DNA of 64,000 nt from NCBI GenBank assembly GCA_017463125.1, contig JAFTPV010000005.1, forward strand, positions 1 to 64,000, given 5' to 3'. Made by a program: the position numbers and the translations under genes. Below the pieces are notes generated by a model. That model was not told the origin of the DNA and ran no database searches. It saw only the letters and a list, made by a program, of their open reading frames with translations. Shown here piece by piece: positions 44,759 through 51,697 of the stretch (the first letter of the stretch is position 1; the number at the start of each line of letters is the position of its first letter). The stretch is from Clostridia bacterium (lineage in GTDB: Bacteria > Bacillota > Clostridia > Oscillospirales > CAG-272).

Positions 44759-45292
44759 TTAATAATTCTCTTTTCTAACCTCGAAGAAGCTCTGGGGATG
44801 AGCGCAAACGGCACATGCTGCAGGAGCCTTTGTTCCCATTACGAGATGGCCGCAGTTACGGCACTCCCACATAGTCATCTCACTCTTCTCAAATACCTTC
44901 TGCATTTCTACGTTAGAGAGAAGCTTTCTGTATCTCTCCTCGTGTGCCTTCTCTACTGCTGCAACGGCTCTGAACTGATTTGCAATAGCCTTGAAGCCCT
45001 CTTCCTCTGCCTCCTTTGCAAAGGTGGCGTACATATCGGTCCACTCGTAGTTCTCGCCCTCTGCTGCTGCAAGAAGGTTTGCCGCAGTGTCAGAAAGACC
45101 GCCGAGATGCTTGAACCAAAGCTTTGCATGCTCCTTCTCGTTATCTGCTGTCTTGAGGAAGATCTCTGCGATCTGCTCGTAGCCCTCCTTCTTCGCAACG
45201 GATGCGAAATATGTGTACTTGTTTCTCGCCTGCGACTCACCGGCGAAGGCAGTCATAAGATTCTGTTCTGTTTTTGTTCCCTTAAGATTCAT
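44759..45292 (-). CDS. Rubrerythrin
   Basis: This non-haem di-iron peroxidase protects anaerobes from H2O2. The 177-aa protein has a four-helix ferritin-like domain with ligand motifs [23 protein letters not shown] and EKAHEERY, followed by a C-terminal rubredoxin domain with two Cys-x2-Cys knuckles ([21 protein letters not shown]). It lies 40 nt after a PerR-type regulator gene and is very likely in its regulon and operon. Confidence 0.95.
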   Translation of the reverse strand: MNLKGTKTEQNLMTAFAGESQARNKYTYFASVAKKEGYEQIAEIFLKTADNEKEHAKLWFKHLGGLSDTAANLLAAAEGENYEWTDMYATFAKEAEEEGFKAIANQFRAVAAVEKAHEERYRKLLSNVEMQKVFEKSEMTMWECRNCGHLVMGTKAPAACAVCAHPQSFFEVRKENY

Positions 45293-45332
45293 TGTTTTTT
45301 CTCCTTAATATGTTGTTTTTTATAATAATTGT

Positions 45333-45713
45333 TTACATTTTTGGCGTTTCAACCATTTTTTTGCATTCTTTACAAATGTATCTGACCTTCAACTCGTAGG
45401 AGTCTATCTCTCCATCAGCAACCGCGCAAAGATGCTCGGTAAAGCTCGGTAGCTCAAAGTCCGTAATTTTTGCACACCGGGTGCAGTAAAGATGCCCGTG
45501 CGGTATATAAGAGCTGTCGTATCTGTCGGAGGAGTCCTCTGCGGTTATGCGCCTTATCAGTCTGTCCCGCTCAAGAGCATGTAAGCTATTGTAGACGGTT
45601 GCTCTGGAGATCGTTGGCAGGATAAGCTTCGCTTCCGTAAATATCTCTTCCGCCGTATAATGACATCCCTTTCGGCTGACAACGCTAAGCACTGCCGCCC
45701 GCTGTCTTGTCAC
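45333..45713 (-). CDS. perR: Fur-family regulator, PerR-like
   Basis: This 126-aa protein has a winged helix (TRQRAAVLSVV, ISRATVYNSLHALERDRLI) and a dimerisation domain with the regulatory metal segment PHGHLYCTRCAKI and a second Cys-x2-Cys (CKECKKM) for structural zinc. The start is GTG 45713 after AGGGGGGA. Its operon with rubrerythrin argues for peroxide sensing (PerR) rather than iron (Fur) or zinc (Zur). Its own promoter carries a matching inverted repeat. Confidence 0.85.
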   Translation of the reverse strand: MTRQRAAVLSVVSRKGCHYTAEEIFTEAKLILPTISRATVYNSLHALERDRLIRRITAEDSSDRYDSSYIPHGHLYCTRCAKITDFELPSFTEHLCAVADGEIDSYELKVRYICKECKKMVETPKM

Positions 45714-45747
45714 AAAATCCCCCCTAATTGATATTATTAGACTTCAT

Positions 45748-45798
45748 TTTTTAGAATCAGTCTAAAAATATTATAACAGGGAATTTGTGTTTTGTCAA
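45748..45798 (-). promoter_or_regulatory. perR-rubrerythrin promoter with PerR-type operator
   Basis: On the minus strand, TTGACA (45798-45793), a 17-bp spacer and TATAAT (45775-45770) form a perfect consensus. Directly downstream, covering the start site, is the inverted repeat TTTTTAGA-ATCAG-TCTAAAAA (45748-45768). Confidence 0.85.
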
Positions 45799-45815
45799 TA
45801 GTTTTGCCAAAAAAA

Positions 45816-45830
45816 TTAGATTTATTCTAA
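45816..45830. promoter_or_regulatory. Second PerR-type operator half-site pair
   Basis: TTAGA-TTTAT-TCTAA repeats the core and 5-nt spacing of the operator at 45748-45768. It lies upstream of the perR -35. Confidence 0.55.
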
Positions 45831-45834
45831 AATT

Positions 45835-47061
45835 TTATTCTTTATTTTCTTCATTTACCTCGGGAGCCTCGTCTGCATCCGTCTGCTCGGCCTCAGCCTC
45901 TGTCTCGGTAGCCGTTTCCTCTGCCTCTACTGCGGATACAACTTCTTCCTCTGCCACCTCGGCTTCTGCTTCTGTCGTAGCTTCCTCATCTGCCGCCTCT
46001 GCTTCTGCTTCGGTAGCCGTTTCTTCTGCCTCGTCTGTCTGCTGAACGTCGGTCTGTACGGCTTCTTCAGGGGCTTTCTCAACTGCGGGCAAGGTATTTG
46101 CCTCCTCGAGTGCTCTCGGGTCTATTACAAATTCTGCAAGCTTCAGAAGAGCATCTCTTATGATCTCGATGTTGTTTCCGCTGCACTCGGTATCGTTATT
46201 AGAGTTTAGATTTGCTAAATACAGGAAGCCCAGCTTTGAGCGCTTAAAGGCGCTGACGCAGATCGAGGTCTTGAACTTCTTGTGGTCGGAGGGTATGCTG
46301 ACGCCTCCCGCACATACCTCAAAGCCGTTTTTATTATCAAAGGCTGCTTCGATTATCGGTCTATACTTTTTCGACTTTGCATGCTTGTGGAGTGAAACGA
46401 CTATTTCATCTCCAACACCTACGCTGTCAAGATTTACGATAAGCTTCTTCTTAAGGTGCTTTTTATGCCTTTTTGCAAACTCGGCAGATCCTACGCAGCC
46501 AATGTCGTGAAGGTCAAAGAGAACGAAGGCGGTACGGTTGCGGTACTCCTCGGGCATATTCGACATAAGCTCAACGATGGTAGCAACGCCTGACGTATTT
46601 GAATTTGCAGAATTATCACGCGAGCGACCCGAAACGGTGAGGATCATCGTGCCGACGAAGGCAGCGAATGCGAGAATAATGGATATAAGCATCGTGATGC
46701 TTGCAGGAATGGGAGCAAGCGAAAGGAGCAGATAAGGAACGGCAAAACCGAGCGCTCCTGCGGCAAGGTTGACCAGAGCAATAAGCACCTGGTAAAGCGT
46801 TGTCAGAACGGGTATGCTTGGTGTAACAAAGCTAGGAAGAAGGGACGCCGATGAGGTATCGTAATACGCGGTATAAACGATCTCCGACTCGGCAAGATCA
46901 CCGATTATAATATTTCTTGCATGGGATTTTGATTTATCCACACTGCTGAGATACCCTGCGCTTGCAGCAAGCGAACAGATGTACTGAATGAATGAGGTTT
47001 TTTCTTTTTTTGTTCTCCTTGCCTGATATTTGGAAAACAGCTCGTTAGTCTTTGCCGTCAT
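45835..47061 (-). CDS. M28-peptidase-like membrane protein with degenerate metal site and acidic tail
   Basis: In this 408-aa protein an M28 aminopeptidase-like core is recognisable: TAYYDTSSA, DNSANSNTSGVATIVELM, FDLHDIGCVGSAEFA, NLDSVGVGD. Key residues differ from active enzymes: the His of the HxD metal motif is Tyr here, and the catalytic Glu pair (EE) is replaced by HD. Two membrane helices (about 80-140) are inserted after the first motif. Residues about 335-408 are an acidic Glu/Ala/Thr repeat tail. It is probably a non-proteolytic or altered-metal relative that is membrane-bound. It is transcribed alone from the promoter at 47094-47122. Confidence 0.75.
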   Translation of the reverse strand: MTAKTNELFSKYQARRTKKEKTSFIQYICSLAASAGYLSSVDKSKSHARNIIIGDLAESEIVYTAYYDTSSASLLPSFVTPSIPVLTTLYQVLIALVNLAAGALGFAVPYLLLSLAPIPASITMLISIILAFAAFVGTMILTVSGRSRDNSANSNTSGVATIVELMSNMPEEYRNRTAFVLFDLHDIGCVGSAEFAKRHKKHLKKKLIVNLDSVGVGDEIVVSLHKHAKSKKYRPIIEAAFDNKNGFEVCAGGVSIPSDHKKFKTSICVSAFKRSKLGFLYLANLNSNNDTECSGNNIEIIRDALLKLAEFVIDPRALEEANTLPAVEKAPEEAVQTDVQQTDEAEETATEAEAEAADEEATTEAEAEVAEEEVVSAVEAEETATETEAEAEQTDADEAPEVNEENKE

Positions 47062-47093
47062 AAAAATTCTCCTAAAAATAGTATTATAAGAAG

Positions 47094-47122
47094 ATTATAG
47101 CAGAGTATTTGAAAAAAGTCAA
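47094..47122 (-). promoter_or_regulatory. Promoter of the M28-like gene
   Basis: On the minus strand, TTGACT (47122-47117), a 17-bp spacer and TATAAT (47099-47094), with TG making an extended -10. The -35 lies inside the stem of the GH31 terminator. Confidence 0.75.
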
Positions 47123-47153
47123 GAAAGATGACGTTTTTTCACCCTTCTTGACT
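47112..47153 (-). terminator. Terminator of the GH31 gene
   Basis: Arms AGTCAAGAA (47117-47125) and TTCTTGACT (47145-47153) are followed by a T-run on the minus strand. It overlaps the promoter of the M28-like gene. Confidence 0.7.
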
Positions 47154-47164
47154 GATTTTTTCGG

Positions 47165-48730
47165 TTATTTTCTTTTAATAAAATAAGGAAGAGTTTCGAT
47201 AGGAGCATCAACCGTGACGATTCTTCCGCCCTCGTACTCGATTTTTCCAAGATAAAGCCAATTTCCAAGCGGAAGATGAACCGTGCGTACGACCTCGCCC
47301 TTTTTGATAACGGGAGCAACCAAGACGTCCGAGCCAAGCATAAACTGATCCTCTATCTCTGCATACGAGCAATACGGGAACTCATATTCCATATGTCTGA
47401 TTATCGGCTCTCCGCTGAGGGCGGACTCTCTGACAAGCGCGCTTATATATTCCGCAAACTCCTCGTGCAGCCTCGCCGCCTCAAGAGAGAGGCGTGCCAT
47501 CGTGCTATCAAGCACGCGCCAAGGAGCCCACGAGAACTGCATCATCGGAAAGAGCGCCGAGCACTGTGCCATTCTGACAATCAGCTCTCCGTCAATCTTA
47601 AAGCCGCGTTGGTAATTCAGCGACCATTCTCCGCCGCCTATCATATCCGGGCAAATGAAGGGATGACCGATAAGACCTTGGCAAAGCGCTGCGGGAATAA
47701 GGGAACCAAGACCGTACTCGCTGTCCCAGGAATGAAGCCTATCCCTTATTCTCTGTATCGTAGGCTTTCCGCCGCCTCCGAAGGTGTCCTTATACTCGTG
47801 ATACTCGTATTCAGCACCAAAGTCGCACCATGCCCTATTCAGCTCTTTTGGCGTGTATTTCGTTTGGGTGCCGTTCACTATGTTTGCTTCGTTATACGCG
47901 CTTATATTTCCGCCGTCGAACTTAAATCCGTCAATACCGTAGGTCTGCATCAGGAAATCGAGCTTGCTCTTAAGAAATTCCCTGTCCTCAGCCTTACACA
48001 TATTCAGCATAGCGCTATAACCGTTCCACCAATGAACGAGTGCCACACTGCCGTCATCTGTACGCAGAAAATAATTATTTTCTCCTCCGCCTCCTGTGAG
48101 GAATTTACGGTCAGGCTCGGTTGAGATTATAAAATCCTTGCCGTCTGCCGTAACCATAGGCACGACCCAAAGCATAACCTTGAAGCCTAGGGCGTGAAGC
48201 TCGTCTACCATAGCCTTCGGGTCCGGGAATTTTGTAAAATCAAATTCCCAAAGTCCGTAACGCGTATGCCACCCCTCGTCAATCATTATTATGCCTGCGG
48301 GATAGCCGTTCTTTACGATGTTTCTCGCATACTCGAGAACGCCCTCTTGAGTCTGGTTATAATCCATCTCCATCCAGGTGTTGTACTGTGCGGTGGCAAA
48401 AAATTTCATAGGCGGTATCTTCCCGCTAAATGGAAAATGCTTTTTCATTGCGTAAAGATAAGCATCTTTCAGCGTGTTTCCGCATTTCTTTATGATTATT
48501 TCAGACGGTCCCTTGCAGGCGATAACGCCGTCGTGTACGCTGACGGTGAAAGGCTCGGCAGACCATATATATCTTCCCATAGAGGAAAGGAACAGGGGCA
48601 TAGTCTGATTATAAGCCGCGTTCATATCAAGCTCATAAAACGACTTTTTAGTAATAGGGAGCTTACAGGTCATAGCGGTGGAGCCGCCCCACCAATATTC
48701 GTCATCAAGAATTACCGCGTTAAGTTTCAT
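47165..48730 (-). CDS. GH31-family alpha-glycosidase
   Basis: I start it at ATG 48730 (AGGAGAAAGG upstream), giving 521 aa; the longer frame would contain the SD itself. GH31 features include WMEMDYNQTQEGVLEYA, IIMIDEGW, MLWVVP and the nucleophile DGFKFDGGN (Asp272). They also include CPDMIGGGEW and the C-terminal beta domain MLGSDVLVAPVIKKGEVVRTVHLP. It is shorter than most GH31 enzymes and lacks a long N-terminal domain and a signal peptide, so it acts in the cytoplasm. Substrate (alpha-glucoside, alpha-xyloside or sulfoquinovoside) is not determined. It is divergent from an AraC-family regulator. Confidence 0.87.
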   Translation of the reverse strand: MKLNAVILDDEYWWGGSTAMTCKLPITKKSFYELDMNAAYNQTMPLFLSSMGRYIWSAEPFTVSVHDGVIACKGPSEIIIKKCGNTLKDAYLYAMKKHFPFSGKIPPMKFFATAQYNTWMEMDYNQTQEGVLEYARNIVKNGYPAGIIMIDEGWHTRYGLWEFDFTKFPDPKAMVDELHALGFKVMLWVVPMVTADGKDFIISTEPDRKFLTGGGGENNYFLRTDDGSVALVHWWNGYSAMLNMCKAEDREFLKSKLDFLMQTYGIDGFKFDGGNISAYNEANIVNGTQTKYTPKELNRAWCDFGAEYEYHEYKDTFGGGGKPTIQRIRDRLHSWDSEYGLGSLIPAALCQGLIGHPFICPDMIGGGEWSLNYQRGFKIDGELIVRMAQCSALFPMMQFSWAPWRVLDSTMARLSLEAARLHEEFAEYISALVRESALSGEPIIRHMEYEFPYCSYAEIEDQFMLGSDVLVAPVIKKGEVVRTVHLPLGNWLYLGKIEYEGGRIVTVDAPIETLPYFIKRK

Positions 48731-48815
48731 TGCCTTTCTCCTAAACAAAATATTATACCTAAAACCAAGAGAATCTTATATTTGTCATTTTATCACAAAA
48801 AAATCTTAAAAACCA

Positions 48816-48845
48816 TTGATTTTCGCGTCATAAATATGTTAAAAT
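48816..48845 (+). promoter_or_regulatory. Possible promoter of the first AraC-family gene
   Basis: TTGATT (48816-48821), an 18-bp spacer and TAAAAT (48840-48845) lie 30 bp before the start codon. Confidence 0.45.
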
Positions 48846-48874
48846 GTTGTTTAGATACAAACGGAGGAGCTTTT

Positions 48875-49627
48875 ATGATTTCATACAGACTGAAAAAATG
48901 CGAATATCAGGACATAAGGCCGTATAGCGTTGGCAACGATCTGCGCGGTCCGGCAAGACGCGGCCCTTGCATAAAAGAACATTACCTGCTCCATTTCGTA
49001 ACGTCGGGGCACGGAACCCTCGAGAACAAATACGGAGTATATAAGATCGGCCCCGGTGACATGTTTATAATAAGGAAGGGAGAAACCGTAACCTACGAGT
49101 CCTCAAACGACGACCCCTGGTATTACGTATACATAAACCTTGACGGCGATATAGCGAAGGTGTTTGACACAGAAAGGTCGGTATATCCAACTCCAAAAAA
49201 CTTTACCACAAGGTTTGAAAAGCTGCTTAACGACAGGGTTGAGGAGCCGAGCATCTTTACCGCTCTGCTCTACGAGCTTATATATAATCTGTTTGAAAAG
49301 GAGGACCAATCAGCAGACTCTATTACTGCCGTAAAAAACTATATCAGAAGTAATTATACAAAGCGCATTACTGCGGAGAGCGTGTCGGTCGCCTTTGGCT
49401 TCGAGCGTAGCTATCTTTACCGTATGTTCAAGAAAAAATACGGTCTTGGGGTAAAGGAATATATAATACAGACGAGAATGGAGGCCGCCGAGCACCTGCT
49501 CTCGCTCGGTATAACCGTGAGAGAAACCGCCGCAAACGTTGGTTACCACGATGAATTTAATTTTTCAAAGGCGTTCAGAAAACATTTCGGATATCCGCCA
49601 AGTACAATAAAAAGCAGGGCGCGATAA
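48875..49627 (+). CDS. AraC-family regulator, divergent from GH31
   Basis: ATG 48875 follows GGAGGAG (48863-48869), giving 250 aa; the longer upstream frame crosses the GH31 gene and is not real. The N-terminal cupin (HYLLHFVTSGHGTLENKYG, GDMFIIRKGETVTY) is a sugar-sensing domain. The C-terminal double helix-turn-helix (AESVSVAFGFERSYLYRMFKKKYG, VRETAANVGYHDEFNFSKAF) is characteristic of the family. It likely activates the GH31 gene. It is a homologue of the regulator at 62511. Confidence 0.92.
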   Translation: MISYRLKKCEYQDIRPYSVGNDLRGPARRGPCIKEHYLLHFVTSGHGTLENKYGVYKIGPGDMFIIRKGETVTYESSNDDPWYYVYINLDGDIAKVFDTERSVYPTPKNFTTRFEKLLNDRVEEPSIFTALLYELIYNLFEKEDQSADSITAVKNYIRSNYTKRITAESVSVAFGFERSYLYRMFKKKYGLGVKEYIIQTRMEAAEHLLSLGITVRETAANVGYHDEFNFSKAFRKHFGYPPSTIKSRAR

Positions 49628-49641
49628 AAGTGAACAAAAAA

Positions 49642-49974
49642 GCACTCCTTTGGAGTGCGGATGCGATACGGGAATCAGCCTCGTCTTGCAAGCTCTCCGA
49701 AGGAGAGGACGAGGCAATGTTGCGAACCCATGCGGCTTTACCGCTGGGACGATGAGCGGACTAGCCGTCAAAAAGAGATGAGCACTCGCAAGGAGTGCCT
49801 ATTTTACGGGAATTTCAGCCGAGCTGAATATTTGCTCGCTTGCCGCTTACGAGCAAGCTCGACGCGCTCTGCGCGGCAAATACTAACCCATGCACCGTCG
49901 CGCGTAGCGCTAGGTGCTGGGGAGATTCCCGTACGCGTCACCACAGAATGAAAAAAGCACTCCTTTTGGAGTGC
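49642..49974. repeat. Hairpin-rich element between AraC gene and recombinase
   Basis: No gene is seen here. A GCACTCC/GGAGTGC hairpin occurs three times (49642-49658, 49782-49798, 49957-49974), the outer two both preceded by A6. Inside are two related modules, each opening with TACGGGAAT (49667, 49805) and each holding a CCCAtGC.../...GCTGGG hairpin (about 49728-49747 and 49887-49919). The second module is closed by ATTCCCGTA (49925-49933). A nested hairpin with 8-bp outer stem GCCTCGTC/GACGAGGC lies at 49678-49715. The multibranched fold suggests a structured RNA or a palindromic repeat element. Confidence 0.6.
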
Positions 49975-49988
49975 TCATTCTGTGGTGA
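49938..49988 (-). terminator. Long palindrome with terminator core at the recombinase 3' end
   Basis: The outer stem TCACCACAGAATGA (49938-49951) with TCATTCTGTGGTGA (49975-49988) encloses GCACTCC/GGAGTGC (49957-49974). T6 on the minus strand follows the inner hairpin, so it can terminate recombinase transcription. Confidence 0.7.
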
Positions 49989-51452
49989 AGCAAGCGCTTC
50001 AATATCCGAACTTTTCTCGATTGCGTCAAATTCCTCTCTTGTGGGGACTGTTACCGGCTCGTTTTTGAAGTTGAAAGTGATTACAAGCTTGTCGTCATAA
50101 AGGAGCACGCATTTGACCAAACTGTCTATCAAACGCTCTCGATTCCGCTCTAATGTCAAGTCTAGTTTACGAAATTTGTCTAAAACGAATAGAACCTGCT
50201 CCTTTGTAAGCTTTGGAGAGCTTGTCTGCTCTTTCAAAATATTAAGCTGAATTTGTTCTTCCTTGTCTTCAAGCTCTTCTAGCTTTGCTTTAGTTGAACG
50301 AGTGATAATTCCTGCCTCGATAGCCTTCATTACGTTGTCGATGGACTTACGAACTTCCTTTAGCTGAGCCTCAAGAAGCGGTATAACCTTGTTGTCCTCA
50401 TCAAGCAAAGCGACAATCTCGTCGGCAATCTTATCAAGTGCTTCGTCATCAAACAGAACCTTGATGACCTTATTCAGCACAAGCCCCTCAATCCATTCCT
50501 TACGAACGGCTTTTTTATCGCACTCGTGCCTCTTTGCGCTGGCACATTTGTAATAGCGGTAGATATTGCCGTTTTTCTTTTGCGCGGAGTCACCAACCAT
50601 CATACTGTGGCACTTTCCGCAGAAAAGCTTGGTTGTCAGCACGTACTTTTCCGGAGCTTTGTTCTTTGCCGATGCGTGCTTGTTCTGTGCCATGCGCCTC
50701 TCGACTGCCTTAAAGGTGTCTTCTGACACAATAGCAGGTACACCGCCCGGAATCTCAATGCCGTTATAGTGATACACTCCCATATATGATTTGTTTGTAA
50801 ACATTCGGTTGAGCGTGCCGTTATTAAACTCTGAGCCCTTCTGCGTTTTCAAGCCTCTTGCGTTGAGGCTACGGACTATTTCAACAATAGACTCACCGTG
50901 AGCATAACGCTCAAATATTTCAGCCACTATGGGAGCTTTTAAGGGGTCAATTTGGAAATGTTTGTCTTCGTCAACGGTATAACCGTAAGGAAGACCGTTT
51001 CCACCGTTAAAACGGCATTTCAAGGCGTTCTCGGTCATCCCTCTCGTGACCTTCTCGGCAAGGTCGGCTGAATAGTATTCTGCCATACCCTCGAGCACAG
51101 ACTCGAGAATTATTCCCTCCGCACCTTCAGAGATTGCCTCGGTTGCAGAAACAACACGAACGTTGTTTTTCTTCAAAGCAGCTTTGTATTTCGCACTGTC
51201 GTAGCGGTTACGAGAAAAGCGGTCAAGCTTCCAAACTATGACTACGTCAAAGGTCTTTTTAGCGCTGTCGCGTATCATTCGCTGAAACTCAGGACGGTTG
51301 TCTGTCTTGGCAGAAAATGCCCTGTCTATGTAATGCCCAACTATCGTGATACCGTTTTTTTCAGCAAAAGCAGTGTTCTCACGAATCTGCCCCTCAATCG
51401 ACTCCTCACGCTGATTATCCGAGGAATACCGAGCGTAAATTACACCTGTCAT
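49938..51452 (-). CDS. Large serine recombinase
   Basis: In this 504-aa protein the N-terminal resolvase domain has the catalytic serine in YARYSS (Ser10) with the DNQREESIEGQ, WKLDRFSRNRYD and GIILESVLEGMAEYYSADL motifs. A recombinase domain follows, then a zinc ribbon (LFCGKCHSMM, then YYKCASAKRHECDKK) and a coiled coil (about 360-420). These enzymes integrate or excise mobile elements or invert segments. No cargo, relaxase or phage genes adjoin it, so it appears to be a solitary remnant. The last 15 codons are encoded by a palindrome (49938-49988) that also forms its terminator, so the native C-terminus may have been replaced. Confidence 0.9.
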   Translation of the reverse strand: MTGVIYARYSSDNQREESIEGQIRENTAFAEKNGITIVGHYIDRAFSAKTDNRPEFQRMIRDSAKKTFDVVIVWKLDRFSRNRYDSAKYKAALKKNNVRVVSATEAISEGAEGIILESVLEGMAEYYSADLAEKVTRGMTENALKCRFNGGNGLPYGYTVDEDKHFQIDPLKAPIVAEIFERYAHGESIVEIVRSLNARGLKTQKGSEFNNGTLNRMFTNKSYMGVYHYNGIEIPGGVPAIVSEDTFKAVERRMAQNKHASAKNKAPEKYVLTTKLFCGKCHSMMVGDSAQKKNGNIYRYYKCASAKRHECDKKAVRKEWIEGLVLNKVIKVLFDDEALDKIADEIVALLDEDNKVIPLLEAQLKEVRKSIDNVMKAIEAGIITRSTKAKLEELEDKEEQIQLNILKEQTSSPKLTKEQVLFVLDKFRKLDLTLERNRERLIDSLVKCVLLYDDKLVITFNFKNEPVTVPTREEFDAIEKSSDIEALASPQNEHSKRSAFFILW

Positions 51453-51697
51453 TCTGTTTCCGCCTTTCTTAAAGTAGTGGTCTTATTGTAGCATGGAGAA
51501 AAAGAATTTTCAAGTCGTTTTGGAGATAAATTTTTCTGCTTTTTCGACTTCCGAAGTATATTTTTTTACCGCTTAAATCAAAGATCAATGAATTCAAAAG
51601 ACGGTTAGTACTTGCAATCACAAAAGCAGTGTGTAAAACAATTTATAAAAAAGGAAAGAAAATGAACGGACCGTGGAGACTTAGGAAATGTTTTTTG
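51453..51697. other. Intergenic gap with no clear gene
   Basis: This is 245 bp of A/T-rich sequence between the recombinase start and the end of the GH106-like gene. A plus-strand AAGGAAAG followed by ATG at 51662 opens a short frame that runs antisense into the GH gene. I do not consider it real. No promoter was confidently identified. Confidence 0.4.

Noticed and set aside
48194-48874. A longer N-terminus for the first AraC-family protein
   Set aside because: The open frame runs back through the GH31 gene on the other strand; the SD and family length support the start at 48875.
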